Below are positions 9,223 through 17,127 of a stretch of 64,000 nucleotides of DNA, piece by piece. Under the pieces are notes generated by a model that was given only the letters and a program-made list of their open reading frames with translations, was not told where the DNA came from and did no database searches. Both the position numbers and the translations under genes were made by a program. This DNA comes from Bacilli bacterium (lineage in GTDB: Bacteria > Bacillota_I > Bacilli_A > RF39 > UBA660): the NCBI GenBank assembly GCA_900769695.1, contig CAAGHO010000018.1, positions 62,001 to 126,000 on the forward strand, in the 5' to 3' direction. The first letter of the stretch is position 1. Every line of letters starts with the position of its first letter.

Positions 9223-9256
9223 TGGTACCACCCATTCTATCTTTTTATTCTATTTT

Positions 9257-9285
9257 ATTATATCTTTTTTTTATTTTTTTTACAA
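9257..9285 (-). promoter_or_regulatory. Sigma-A-type promoter of the type VII operon
   Basis: TTGTAA (9280-9285) and TATAAT (9257-9262) are separated by exactly 17 bases on the minus strand, between the end of the cwlD-like gene and essC. This gives the type VII operon its own vegetative-type promoter with a leader of roughly 25 bases. Confidence 0.7.
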
Positions 9286-9299
9286 CCAGTAATTACTAA

Positions 9300-9956
9300 T
9301 TAATTGAAGTATTTTATAACCCCTTCTACAAGAGCTTTAGAAAATTTTTCTTGATACCACTTAGTTTTTAATAAATAACGATCATTTTTGCTAGAAAGAA
9401 AACCACATTCTACTAAGACGCCTACTACATTAGTATTCCTATACATATAAAGATTTGTCGTTTTTAAATCTCTTGTTTTTATATTATTATTGGTTAAGGA
9501 TTCTTTTAAATTAGTAGCTAAAACTTTATTATTTTTGTTGATACTATTATATAGTATTTCTGCTCCTCCATAATAATAATCTTTATACCAATTTAGATGA
9601 ATAGATAAATATAAATCACTTTCCTTTTCCTCAATAAAATTAACTCTTCTTCTTAAATCAGCTCTTTTCTTACGATAATCACTTGTTTTTGACAAATCCT
9701 CATCTTCATCTCTTGTCATATAAACAATAGCACCTTGTTTTAAAAGTTCCTTTTCTAAAACCTTAGCTATTTCCAAGTTCAAATCTTTTTCTAAGGTGTT
9801 TCCATACCTAGTGCCAGGATCCCTACCTCCATGTCCAGCATCTACAACAATTACTTTTTGAAAAAGAGGAAGTTCTTTAGCAGATATTACCTGAAAAGAA
9901 ATAACAAGTAGAAAAAAACATATTAATATTAAAGTTCTATATTTATTTTTTAACAT
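9300..9956 (-). CDS. cwlD: N-acetylmuramoyl-L-alanine amidase, CwlD-like
   Basis: 218 aa Amidase_3 enzyme that removes stem peptides from peptidoglycan. The zinc site is intact: H42 in VVDAGHGGRDPG, E56 in TLEKDLN, H120 in LSIHLN, with catalytic E183 in LVECGFLS. An N-terminal hydrophobic segment (about 8-25) can act as signal or anchor. Size, anchor and lack of binding domains resemble CwlD, which makes muramic-delta-lactam in the spore cortex with PdaA; in a Spo0A-containing genome this is the likeliest role. A general cell-wall amidase cannot be excluded. ATG preceded by AGGTGA. It lies upstream of essC, which has a separate promoter. Confidence 0.82.
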   Translation of the reverse strand: MLKNKYRTLILICFFLLVISFQVISAKELPLFQKVIVVDAGHGGRDPGTRYGNTLEKDLNLEIAKVLEKELLKQGAIVYMTRDEDEDLSKTSDYRKKRADLRRRVNFIEEKESDLYLSIHLNWYKDYYYGGAEILYNSINKNNKVLATNLKESLTNNNIKTRDLKTTNLYMYRNTNVVGVLVECGFLSSKNDRYLLKTKWYQEKFSKALVEGVIKYFN

Positions 9957-10000
9957 AATTTCACCTATTTAATATATATGTTTTATTTTAGACTAAAATT

Positions 10001-10035
10001 AAAAGGTAATAACTTTATAAATCTTGTTATTACCT
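10001..10035 (-). terminator. Intrinsic terminator after the 10,050-10,844 gene
   Basis: Ten-base complementary arms (10004-10013 and 10026-10035) enclose a 12-base loop; on the minus strand the stem is followed by TTTTAATTTT. Confidence 0.75.
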
Positions 10036-10049
10036 AATTAGCTTTATAT

Positions 10050-10844
10050 TTATTTTGTTTTACCATCTAAACCTAATGAAGATATATATGGATTGCTATC
10101 CCAAGGTGAATATACTCCAGCTAGATCAAATTTATTTTCTTCTTTTTGATAAGTATAATTATCTAAAATACAGTCTTTAAAATCTTCCCACTTAACATAT
10201 GTATCTTTGCTTGCTACCCTTACACTATCATCTTTTCCATCAAATGTTGCTCTATGTAAATAATCAAGTGGATAACCATATTCATCTACAAGTAATAAAT
10301 TAGAAGTATAATTTACTAGTTCTTCTTCTACTCTAGCATAACATTCTATAGTTCTCTTATCTAAAGGGGACATTCTATTGAAAGTACTACTTAACTCTTT
10401 TAATTTCGCTAATTCAAAATTTATAACCTTCCCATCAGAATAAGAAACCCCTTCTTGTAATCTTTTAACAGTTCTAAGTTTTGAAACTATTTCTTGATAT
10501 GAATTATAGTATGTTTTTTTACCAGATAATTTTGCCTTAGTATAATTAATATAAGCATATTTTTCGCCTGAAATGGCAGGTATATCTCTAGTTTTTAAAA
10601 CACCATCAATACTATCAGTTAAAACTTTTAGAATAAAAATTGCAGGAACAACTTCTTCTGTAGAATTCTCCCAACTTCCTCTTATACTTTGGGTTTCCAT
10701 AATAAAACCATATCTAGCATCTATTTTAATTCTAGATTTCAAGAAATCATGATTTGATTCAAAAACAAATTCATTACTATTTATTAAAAAATCAAATACC
10801 TCCATGTATGTTTTAACAGCGACATTATACTTAACCTTTTCCAT
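10050..10844 (-). CDS. Unrecognised soluble protein, 264 aa
   Basis: I do not recognise this family. The protein is soluble, mixed alpha/beta in appearance, with no signal peptide, no membrane segment and few cysteines. Aromatic-rich stretches (ATFDGKDDSVRVASK; GVYSPWDSNPYISS) lie in the C-terminal third. The ATG at 10844 is six bases after GGGG and is preferred over the in-frame ATG at 10856, which has no ribosome binding site. It stands alone, followed by its own terminator and preceded by the terminator of the holin-like gene. Codon use matches its neighbours. It is a real gene judged by length, start signal and terminator; function unknown. Confidence 0.65.
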   Translation of the reverse strand: MEKVKYNVAVKTYMEVFDFLINSNEFVFESNHDFLKSRIKIDARYGFIMETQSIRGSWENSTEEVVPAIFILKVLTDSIDGVLKTRDIPAISGEKYAYINYTKAKLSGKKTYYNSYQEIVSKLRTVKRLQEGVSYSDGKVINFELAKLKELSSTFNRMSPLDKRTIECYARVEEELVNYTSNLLLVDEYGYPLDYLHRATFDGKDDSVRVASKDTYVKWEDFKDCILDNYTYQKEENKFDLAGVYSPWDSNPYISSLGLDGKTK

Positions 10845-10997
10845 AATTATCCCCATCTTTTAAATTTAACTAATTATACCATAATATGATGAAAAAGTCA
10901 ATGATCTTGTATCGTCTGTAATCATTATATATATACTCCTTGTGAATGATTAATTAATATAAGTAATTATGGAATTAATTTTATTTCTTTATGAACC

Positions 10998-11019
10998 AAA
11001 AAAGCTATCAACTAGCTTT
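10998..11019 (-). terminator. Intrinsic terminator of the holin-like gene
   Basis: Seven-base arms AAAGCTA/TAGCTTT (11001-11007, 11013-11019) with a five-base loop span the stop codon of the small membrane protein and are followed by a T-run on the minus strand. Confidence 0.7.
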
Positions 11020-11307
11020 ATTACTTATTTTCAAATCACTATAAGAACTAATTTTACCCTCTAATGTTTTAAATATAGTATCTGCTCCAATAAAAGAAAA
11101 GAATCCTACCCAAATACTATAACCTATATCAAAGTCGGTAAAACTCTTACAAAATAAAATACTTATAACCATATTTATTATAAAACTATAAAACACTAAA
11201 AATTTACTACTTTTAAAACCACTTTTTGTCTTTTGAATAAAAGAACATGAAATTGTACTAATGACTATTGCGACAAATAAAACCTTTTTAAATAATTCAA
11301 TAAGCAT
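11008..11307 (-). CDS. Small holin-like membrane protein
   Basis: 99 aa from the ATG at 11307, which follows AGGTGA; a longer frame reaching back into rpsI is not used. Three hydrophobic stretches (about 6-20, 30-46 and 62-80) and a polar C-terminal tail ending in LEGKISSYSDLKISNKAS resemble phage holins of the superfamily V/Hol44 type, where GADTI(F/Y)K.LEGK is a common ending. No endolysin or other phage gene is adjacent, although the cwlD-like amidase lies about 1 kb downstream. It may be a domesticated holin used in spore-mother-cell lysis or a plain small membrane protein. Separate transcription unit bounded by terminators. Confidence 0.6.
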   Translation of the reverse strand: MLIELFKKVLFVAIVISTISCSFIQKTKSGFKSSKFLVFYSFIINMVISILFCKSFTDFDIGYSIWVGFFSFIGADTIFKTLEGKISSYSDLKISNKAS

Positions 11308-11340
11308 AATATCACCTAATTTATTATATGTTATCAAACA

Positions 11341-11366
11341 AAAAAAGACATATATAAATATGTCTT
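11341..11366 (-). terminator. Terminator of rplM-rpsI
   Basis: Nine-base arms (11345-11353 and 11358-11366) with a four-base loop; on the minus strand the hairpin is followed by a run of T. It lies 15 bases after the rpsI stop. Confidence 0.85.
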
Positions 11367-11380
11367 CGAAACTTTGTAGA

Positions 11381-11806
11381 TTAACGTTTTGAGAATTGTG
11401 GTGCACGACGTGCTTTCTTTAAACCTGGTTTTTTACGTTCTTTCTTACGAGCGTCTCTAGTAATAAATCCAGCAACCTTTAATGTTTTACGGAAACTATT
11501 TTCAGAGTCAGCTGGTGTTGTTTTGTCATAATCAAGTAATGCACGAGAAATTCCTAAACGGCTTGCTCCTGCTTGTCCTGAAAGACCTCCACCTTTAACT
11601 ACGATAGTAACATCAAACATTTCTCTTGTATTTGTGATATCTAATGGTTGACATAAATCAAGAACTAATAATTTATTAGGAAAATATTCATTTACATCAT
11701 GTCCATTAATAGTAATTTTACCTGTTCCTGAAGTTAGGCTAACACGTGCAACACTTGTCTTTCTACGTCCAGTACCAGTATAAACATTTTTCTTATCTTT
11801 TGCCAT
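11381..11806 (-). CDS. rpsI: 30S ribosomal protein uS9
   Basis: 141 aa. Begins with the family signature [14 protein letters not shown] and ends in the basic tail RRAPQFSKR whose terminal Lys-Arg reaches the P-site tRNA anticodon loop. The central [19 protein letters not shown] block is intact. It follows rplM by 12 bases, the universal rplM-rpsI pairing, and ends the operon at a hairpin. Confidence 0.98.
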   Translation of the reverse strand: MAKDKKNVYTGTGRRKTSVARVSLTSGTGKITINGHDVNEYFPNKLLVLDLCQPLDITNTREMFDVTIVVKGGGLSGQAGASRLGISRALLDYDKTTPADSENSFRKTLKVAGFITRDARKKERKKPGLKKARRAPQFSKR

Positions 11807-11818
11807 ACTTTAAACCTC

Positions 11819-12250
11819 CTACTTAACCTCAAGCACTTCTGGCTTTTGAGCTTCGTGCTTATGTTCTGATCCAGTATATACATGTAATTTCTTATACATT
11901 TGACGTCCTAATCTGTTATGTGGTAACATTCCCTTTACGGCTCTTTCTACCATCTCTTCTGGATATCTTTCTCTCATTTCTTTAGCTGTTCTTTCTCTTA
12001 ATCCTCCTAAATACATAGAATGATTATAATACATCTTGTTATTTTCCTTATTACCTGTTAATAATACTTTTTCAGCATTGATAATAATAATATTATCTCC
12101 ACAATCAATATGTGGTGTATATGTAGGTTTGTTTTTACCACGTAAATATACTGCAGCTAAACTTGCTACTCTACCTAGAGGTTTACCCTCAGCATCAATA
12201 ACATACCACTTACGTTCTACTGTTTCTTTTTTTTGCATATAACTTTTCAT
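11819..12250 (-). CDS. rplM: 50S ribosomal protein uL13
   Basis: 143 aa with the L13 hallmarks [33 protein letters not shown] and [18 protein letters not shown]. It binds 23S rRNA early in 50S assembly. The first ATG is used: AAGGAGA lies seven bases upstream. Its leader carries a promoter and a hairpin resembling L13 leader RNAs, so autogenous control is plausible. Confidence 0.98.
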   Translation of the reverse strand: MKSYMQKKETVERKWYVIDAEGKPLGRVASLAAVYLRGKNKPTYTPHIDCGDNIIIINAEKVLLTGNKENNKMYYNHSMYLGGLRERTAKEMRERYPEEMVERAVKGMLPHNRLGRQMYKKLHVYTGSEHKHEAQKPEVLEVK

Positions 12251-12322
12251 AATTTTTTTCTCCTTTTACTTAAATCGAGTTTTCCCAGGACTCAATTTAT
12301 GTGGGGATATTTGAATGTACCA
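12251..12322 (-). promoter_or_regulatory. rplM leader, candidate L13 leader element
   Basis: The ~70-nt 5' UTR of rplM contains a hairpin with arms TTGAGT and ACTCGA (about 12273-12294) around a purine-rich loop, preceded by a conserved-looking segment with CCCCAC. Firmicutes rplM mRNAs commonly carry an autoregulatory L13 leader (Rfam L13_leader). Position fits; I could not test the covariance model. Confidence 0.4.
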
Positions 12323-12328
12323 GTTATC

Positions 12329-12357
12329 ATTATACTAAAAAAACTATTAAATTGCAA
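12329..12357 (-). promoter_or_regulatory. rplM-rpsI promoter
   Basis: TTGCAA (12352-12357) and a perfect TATAAT (12329-12334) are spaced by 17 bases on the minus strand, placing the start of transcription near 12322. Confidence 0.8.
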
Positions 12358-12368
12358 TAGTTTTATAA

Positions 12369-13118
12369 CTAAAATTCAATATTATTATATTTAACATCAA
12401 CTAAATATAGACCATTAGCTGGTGCTGTTTTTGATAAAGAACCTCTTTCCTTACTCAATAATATTTTTTCCACATCTTCTGTGGATATTTTTCCTTCTCC
12501 AACTTTAATTAAAATACCTACCATATTTCTTACTTGATAACGTAAAAAACCAGTTCCTTTAAAAGTGAAAACAATTTTTTTATCAGGTAAAATATCAATA
12601 TTAGCAGTCGTAATGGTTCTTACACAATTTTCTTTCTCTTTATTATCAGTAACAAAGGCTCTAAAATCGTGTTCCCCTAAAAATACCTTTATAGCATCCT
12701 TCATTCTTTCTACATCAAGACTATAATTATATTGAAAAACATAATTTCTTTCGATTGGATTATATTCACCCATATTCAAATAATATTTATATTCTTTAGA
12801 AGAAACATTGTATCTAGCATGAAATTCATCTGATACTTCTAATACATCAATAACATGAATATCATCGGGCAAATTACTATTTAAAGCTCTTTTTAATTTT
12901 TTAGGAGTTATATCAATATCTAAATCAACATGAGCATATTGTCTTAAAGCATGAACATGTTTATCTGTCCTTCCTGATGAATGAACACTTCTTTTAATAC
13001 TATTATTAACTTTATATACTGCATCTTCTAAACACTGTTGAATTGTATTTAATCCTGGTTGTATCTGATAACCAGAATAATTAGAACCATCATATGAAAA
13101 ACATATTAAAAATCTCAT
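12369..13118 (-). CDS. truA: tRNA pseudouridine(38-40) synthase TruA
   Basis: 249 aa. Converts uridines 38, 39 and 40 of the tRNA anticodon arm to pseudouridine. The catalytic Asp is D52 in SSGRTDKHVHALRQ; FSYDGSNYSGYQIQ, FHARYNVSSKEYKYYL and GTGFLRYQVRNMVGIL are further family blocks. It follows the second ATPase gene by 8 bases and precedes rplM, the order seen in other Firmicutes except that ecfT is missing between the ATPases and truA. Confidence 0.97.
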   Translation of the reverse strand: MRFLICFSYDGSNYSGYQIQPGLNTIQQCLEDAVYKVNNSIKRSVHSSGRTDKHVHALRQYAHVDLDIDITPKKLKRALNSNLPDDIHVIDVLEVSDEFHARYNVSSKEYKYYLNMGEYNPIERNYVFQYNYSLDVERMKDAIKVFLGEHDFRAFVTDNKEKENCVRTITTANIDILPDKKIVFTFKGTGFLRYQVRNMVGILIKVGEGKISTEDVEKILLSKERGSLSKTAPANGLYLVDVKYNNIEF

Positions 13119-13126
13119 TTTATCAC

Positions 13127-13891
13127 CTAAACTTTTTTATATATATCTTTTATTAAATCTCTAACATCCTTAAAGTATCCCAATCTTACTTTTTTCTTTT
13201 CATTTACTAGATAAGAAAATTCTACCGTTTTTGGTATTTCTACACCATTAGTTAATAAATAGTTCATGTTATTACTAAATATATCTTTAGTATCGCCTTC
13301 TATTAAAACTTCACTGTTTTTTATAATAAAAGTATATTTAGATAAAGAATAAATAATATCAGAACTATTTTCATAAATAACAACAATCTTATTATATTGT
13401 TCTGTTAATTGTGTTAAAAGTCTCATCATCTTCTTAGTATTTTTCAAATCAAATGATTTAAAAAAGTTATCTAAAATAATCATATCAGGATTAGAAAGCA
13501 ATCCTATCGCAAAACTTATCCATTGTTTCTCAGTTTTAGATAAAGAATTTATTTTCTTATCTAAATAACTTTCTTGATAACCAATAATTTTTAAAGAGTC
13601 ATAAATTTTTTTCTTGTAGTTTTTCAAATCTAACATATCTGTAAAAATAATATATTTCATATATTGATACACAGTTAAATCTAAAGTATCATTTAAATAA
13701 TTGTTTATAATACTTATTTTCTTTTTAAAGCTACCAAGTTCTTTTATTAATACTTTCTTTTTATCAACAACAATATTATTCTTTGTAAAACCTACTTTTT
13801 CTAAATAATTGATAAAATATCGATTCTTATCTATAAGTCCAATTATTTGATTACTTTTTAATTTAAATTTACTTTCAAAAGTTATTTCCAT
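13127..13891 (-). CDS. Degenerate ECF/ABC-type ATPase (EcfA2 position)
   Basis: 254 aa, aligned in layout with EcfA-type ATPases but with its catalytic motifs eroded. Where the Walker A should be (residues 18-26) the sequence reads GLIDKNRYF, without the Gly-Lys-Ser/Thr. The signature is LSKTEKQ (117-123) and the Walker B MIILD (137-141) is followed by Asn instead of the catalytic Glu. The C-terminal part (STRAND-like KNSEVLIEGDTKDIF) keeps the EcfA pattern. Its ATG overlaps the upstream ATPase gene by 10 bp. The place between rpoA-rplQ-side genes and truA is that of ecfA2. It likely pairs with its neighbour, with weak or no ATPase activity. Confidence 0.7.
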   Translation of the reverse strand: MEITFESKFKLKSNQIIGLIDKNRYFINYLEKVGFTKNNIVVDKKKVLIKELGSFKKKISIINNYLNDTLDLTVYQYMKYIIFTDMLDLKNYKKKIYDSLKIIGYQESYLDKKINSLSKTEKQWISFAIGLLSNPDMIILDNFFKSFDLKNTKKMMRLLTQLTEQYNKIVVIYENSSDIIYSLSKYTFIIKNSEVLIEGDTKDIFSNNMNYLLTNGVEIPKTVEFSYLVNEKKKVRLGYFKDVRDLIKDIYKKV

Positions 13892-14670
13892 AATTTATCA
13901 ACCATCCTATTCATATCAAGTTCAACATCATCTATTAAATCATAGTATTTTAATTTAAGTGATAAATCAACCATAAATGGTATGTTTAAACCTATTTTAT
14001 TTAGAAGGCTATCTTCTTTCAATACTTCCATAGTAGTATCTGATAAAATAAAACTAGATTTACTTAAGACATGAATATAATCACAACTAAGAGCCAAATT
14101 AAGACTACTTGAACTTATAATAACAGTCATTCCACCTATTTTTTTCAAAGTATTAATAATTTCTAATCCTTCTTTTTCTTCTAGATTGTCTAATACATTA
14201 TCTAAAAAGAGAATTTTGGGTGAAGATATAGTTGCAAGTAAAACTAAAATTTTGATTTTTGTATAATAGTCTAATCTATTTATATCTTCATATAAAAACA
14301 TTTCCAAGTCAAATAGTTTTACCAAATGTCTATATTTCATCTTTTTTTCAGAAACAGATAAATCAGTTTTATCTAAATAAAAAAGAATTTCTTGATCTAA
14401 ATTTAAAAAATGAAAATTAAAATTATTAGTAAAGATTACTTGTGAAAAAGTAGTCGCTAACTCCTTAGATTTTAACTTACTTATATCTTTTTTTTGATAA
14501 AAAACAGACTTTTCAGTATCAATTAAACCACTTAATATTTTGATAAATGTCGTTTTACCACAATTATTAGAACCTGTAATTAAGTTTATGGTATTTTCAT
14601 AAATAGTTAGGTTTAAGTCTTTAAACAAGGCTTTATAATTTAAATTTTTTACTTGTAGTACTTCATTCAT
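13882..14670 (-). CDS. ECF/ABC-type ATPase with incomplete active site (EcfA1 position)
   Basis: 262 aa. The Walker A is good (GSNNCGKTT, residues 33-41), but the ABC signature is replaced by LDYYTKIK (133-140) and the Walker B ILFLD is followed by Asn (N158) where the catalytic Glu belongs. ATP binding is therefore plausible and hydrolysis doubtful. No transmembrane partner is adjacent. In most Firmicutes the two EcfA subunits here sit with EcfT and energise vitamin uptake through many S components. The protein may still form a heterodimer with the next gene product, sharing a 10-bp overlap. Confidence 0.75.
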   Translation of the reverse strand: MNEVLQVKNLNYKALFKDLNLTIYENTINLITGSNNCGKTTFIKILSGLIDTEKSVFYQKKDISKLKSKELATTFSQVIFTNNFNFHFLNLDQEILFYLDKTDLSVSEKKMKYRHLVKLFDLEMFLYEDINRLDYYTKIKILVLLATISSPKILFLDNVLDNLEEKEGLEIINTLKKIGGMTVIISSSSLNLALSCDYIHVLSKSSFILSDTTMEVLKEDSLLNKIGLNIPFMVDLSLKLKYYDLIDDVELDMNRMVDKLWK

Positions 14671-14689
14671 GTAGTATCATTCCTATTCC

Positions 14690-15448
14690 TTATTTCTTTT
14701 TTCTTTGTATTTTATAGGTTATTTTTAATAAAAATTTTTCTGATACAAATCTACTGAAAAATTTTGCTAATTTCATTTTCTTACCTGGAATAATAAGCAT
14801 TTTATGTTTATCTAACATTTCATCAATTGCATATCTTGAAACAAACTTTGCAGATAGTGGTTTAACTCCAAACTTTACTCCTGCTACATTATTAAAATTA
14901 GTATCAACTGGTCCAGGACATAAAACTGAAACAACTACTTTACTTTTTTCTTTTTTTAGTTCATAATTAATTGCTTTAGTTAAACTTGAAACATATGATT
15001 TAGTAGCATAATATGTACTCATTAATGGTCCACCTGGCATAAAAGATGCTGATGAAGAAACATTAAGAATATAACCACTATTTCTTAATTTCATTGTTTT
15101 TAAAATATATTTAGTTAAGATATGAACAGCTTTTATATTAGTATCAATCATCTCTAAATCTCTGTTTAATTCTGTTTCTGTAAAATTACCAAATGAACCA
15201 AATCCAGCGTTATTTATTAAAATATCTATAGATTCATTCTTAAGAAGTGCACATAGTTCTTTAACCTTTTGTTCATTACTTAAATCCATTACAATTATGG
15301 TTGTTTTTGTGGGTAAAGTCTTTTGAATAGTTTCTAACTTTTCTCTATCTCTTGCAACTAAAATAACCTCTATTTTCTTACTAGCTAAATATTTAGCACA
15401 TTCAAGTCCAATTCCACTACTTGCTCCTGTAATTAAGGCCTTCATCAT
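14690..15448 (-). CDS. Short-chain dehydrogenase/reductase (DltE-like)
   Basis: 252 aa classical SDR. NAD(P)-binding TGASSGIG (residues 7-14), NNAG (79-82), and the catalytic pair Y146/K150 in YYATK with the preceding Ser in NVSSSAS. VARDREK after beta-2 (Arg) suggests NADP preference. A basic, hydrophobic C-terminal tail (KFFSRFVSEKFLLKITYKIQRKKK) suggests peripheral membrane association, as in DltE/YqjQ-type SDRs. Substrate unknown. AGGTGA precedes two adjacent ATGs. It lies 19 bases upstream of the ATPase pair, so is probably co-transcribed with it. Confidence 0.88.
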   Translation of the reverse strand: MMKALITGASSGIGLECAKYLASKKIEVILVARDREKLETIQKTLPTKTTIIVMDLSNEQKVKELCALLKNESIDILINNAGFGSFGNFTETELNRDLEMIDTNIKAVHILTKYILKTMKLRNSGYILNVSSSASFMPGGPLMSTYYATKSYVSSLTKAINYELKKEKSKVVVSVLCPGPVDTNFNNVAGVKFGVKPLSAKFVSRYAIDEMLDKHKMLIIPGKKMKLAKFFSRFVSEKFLLKITYKIQRKKK

Positions 15449-15491
15449 TAATCACCTCTTTTTCTTTATTATATCAAAAAAAGCGCTAACA

Positions 15492-15516
15492 AAAAAGTAG
15501 TTTATAACTACTTTTT
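15492..15516 (-). terminator. Terminator of the 16,827-15,508 gene
   Basis: Eleven-base arms (15506-15516 and 15492-15502) around a three-base loop include the TAG stop of the transglutaminase-like gene; a T-run ends the hairpin on the minus strand. Confidence 0.8.
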
Positions 15517-16827
15517 AATACCAACACTATCAAGTATAAAATGTGTATTAACAGCTAATGCACTAGTTCTATATTCATTAGCTATCTTTTCATTTAAAGA
15601 ACTATTCTTTAGTGGTGACATTTTATGTTCCATCATAAATGAAATTGGTTCAAGAGGCATTTCGAAAGTTTTGCTTTTATGATCATAAAAACAATAATAA
15701 CTATTATCTTCCTCTGGATCCTTAATCGCAAACATTAAATAATAATTATTCGTACCATCATCCTTTTCTTGAACAACAGTATGCCTGTGTATACATTCTC
15801 TTTCCATTGAAGATTTAAAAAACATTTTACTTAGTTCATCCATGAAATTTTTATTTTCAATATAACCAGTCAAATCAGTCGTATATTTAGGAATACATTT
15901 CATAAGATAATTAAATTTATACAATAAAATATCTCTTTTCATTGCTTTTAAATTTGTAACATCCATACTTCCAACAAAATCAGCCCCATAACGAGTTTTA
16001 TTTATTTCAGAATTTGTATTTTTTAAAGAATTATAAGCACCACTATGAATAGCTTTTTTCATTTTTTGACTGATTATTTTCTTTTGGAATGTTTCTTCGA
16101 TAATTGGTTTATTTTTTTCATAATTTATATCTATTTTTCCAATCTCAGTCATTTTCTCTTCAATGCTTAACTTGTTATCATCAATTAAATCTAATAGTTT
16201 TAGATAATATTCTTGATAATAATTGCTAGTTCTAACAATAAATGTACCTAAACCAGATTGCATTTCTTCACTAAGTTTTTCAAATAATTCATCAGTATAA
16301 CAATCATTTTTTAAATAACCAATTGATTTATCTATTTGTCTTAAATATTCATCACTCATACTATCAAATTTTTCATCTTGATAAAATTTATAATCTTCGG
16401 TATGACAAAAACTTTTTGTAGATGAGTTCATTTGAACTCTATAAAAATCGGGAATAGGATTAATTAAGTATTTTTTACCTTCATTTTCATATACTAATGC
16501 CCAGTGATTAAAATTAATATTTTCTATATCATCACACTCTATCGGACGACACTTTAAATCAAGTTTTTTAGCTAAATTGCAAAATAGAAAAACAACACTT
16601 TTACAAACAACTTCTCTATTCTTAATTATTTTATAATTATCATAAATTTCCTTTTGTTTTTCTGGATCTCTTTCATAAAAGAAAACAGGACTTTTAGATA
16701 ATAGTTTTCCAACTTCAATATAAAGTTTTCTTAATTTTTCATCGTTAGAATATGATGCATAATTATTTAGGATATTATCTACGATATCATCACATTCTTG
16801 ATATAAGTCTTTATCATTACTTTCCAT
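15508..16827 (-). CDS. Transglutaminase-like cysteine-fold protein of unknown function
   Basis: 439 aa from the ATG at 16827, five bases after AGGTGG; the upstream GTG belongs to that site. Residues about 65-130 resemble a transglutaminase/papain-like core: Cys75 in REVVCKSVVFLFCNLAKKL, His108 in NFNHWALVYENEGKKYL and Asp127 in NPIPDF give a Cys-His-Asp order. The remaining 300 residues are charged and helical and unknown to me. No signal peptide, so it acts inside the cell or is exported by an unconventional route. The small upstream gene overlaps it by 11 bp and is its likely partner. Confidence 0.6.
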   Translation of the reverse strand: MESNDKDLYQECDDIVDNILNNYASYSNDEKLRKLYIEVGKLLSKSPVFFYERDPEKQKEIYDNYKIIKNREVVCKSVVFLFCNLAKKLDLKCRPIECDDIENINFNHWALVYENEGKKYLINPIPDFYRVQMNSSTKSFCHTEDYKFYQDEKFDSMSDEYLRQIDKSIGYLKNDCYTDELFEKLSEEMQSGLGTFIVRTSNYYQEYYLKLLDLIDDNKLSIEEKMTEIGKIDINYEKNKPIIEETFQKKIISQKMKKAIHSGAYNSLKNTNSEINKTRYGADFVGSMDVTNLKAMKRDILLYKFNYLMKCIPKYTTDLTGYIENKNFMDELSKMFFKSSMERECIHRHTVVQEKDDGTNNYYLMFAIKDPEEDNSYYCFYDHKSKTFEMPLEPISFMMEHKMSPLKNSSLNEKIANEYRTSALAVNTHFILDSVGIKK

Positions 16828-17050
16828 TCTTTCCACCTACACTTGCATCTTTTTTTGAAAGGATTTTTACATCTATGTCATTTTGTTCAATATAGTCAAA
16901 AATATCATTTATTGGTTCAAGCTCGTTTATACAAAAACTGCCATCATCATTTTTTCTAGTTCCATAGAAACTATAACTACCATTTTCTTTTTTCTTTGCA
17001 AAAATAGCATTACCAGTTTTTTCATCGATATAAATACTGTTTTCTGACAT
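16817..17050 (-). CDS. Small acidic protein coupled to the transglutaminase-like gene
   Basis: 77 aa from the ATG at 17050 (AGGAGAG eight bases upstream; the GTG at 17059 is too close). It looks like a small beta-rich domain (SIYIDEKTGNAIFAKKK, SYSFYGTRKNDDGSF) and ends in a Gly/Lys tail. Its stop overlaps the following start by 11 bp, indicating co-translation. Family not recognised; an immunity, chaperone or regulatory partner is possible. Confidence 0.55.
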   Translation of the reverse strand: MSENSIYIDEKTGNAIFAKKKENGSYSFYGTRKNDDGSFCINELEPINDIFDYIEQNDIDVKILSKKDASVGGKNGK

Positions 17051-17104
17051 TGTAATCACTCTCCTATATCTAATTTAAGTATATCAAAAAAATGGAAGAA
17101 AAAC

Positions 17105-17127
17105 AAAAAAAGACAGAAATCTGTCTT
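17105..17127 (-). terminator. Terminator of the S10-spc-alpha superoperon
   Basis: Seven-base arms AAGACAG/CTGTCTT (17110-17116, 17121-17127) begin at the rplQ stop and are followed by a T-run on the minus strand. Confidence 0.85.

Noticed and set aside
9220..9240. T-box-like GGGTGGTACC at the essC start
   Set aside because: The motif resembles the T-box antiterminator bulge, but there are only about 70 bases between the previous gene and essC, too few for a T-box, and GGGTGG serves as ribosome binding site elsewhere in the window (e.g. before 32670).
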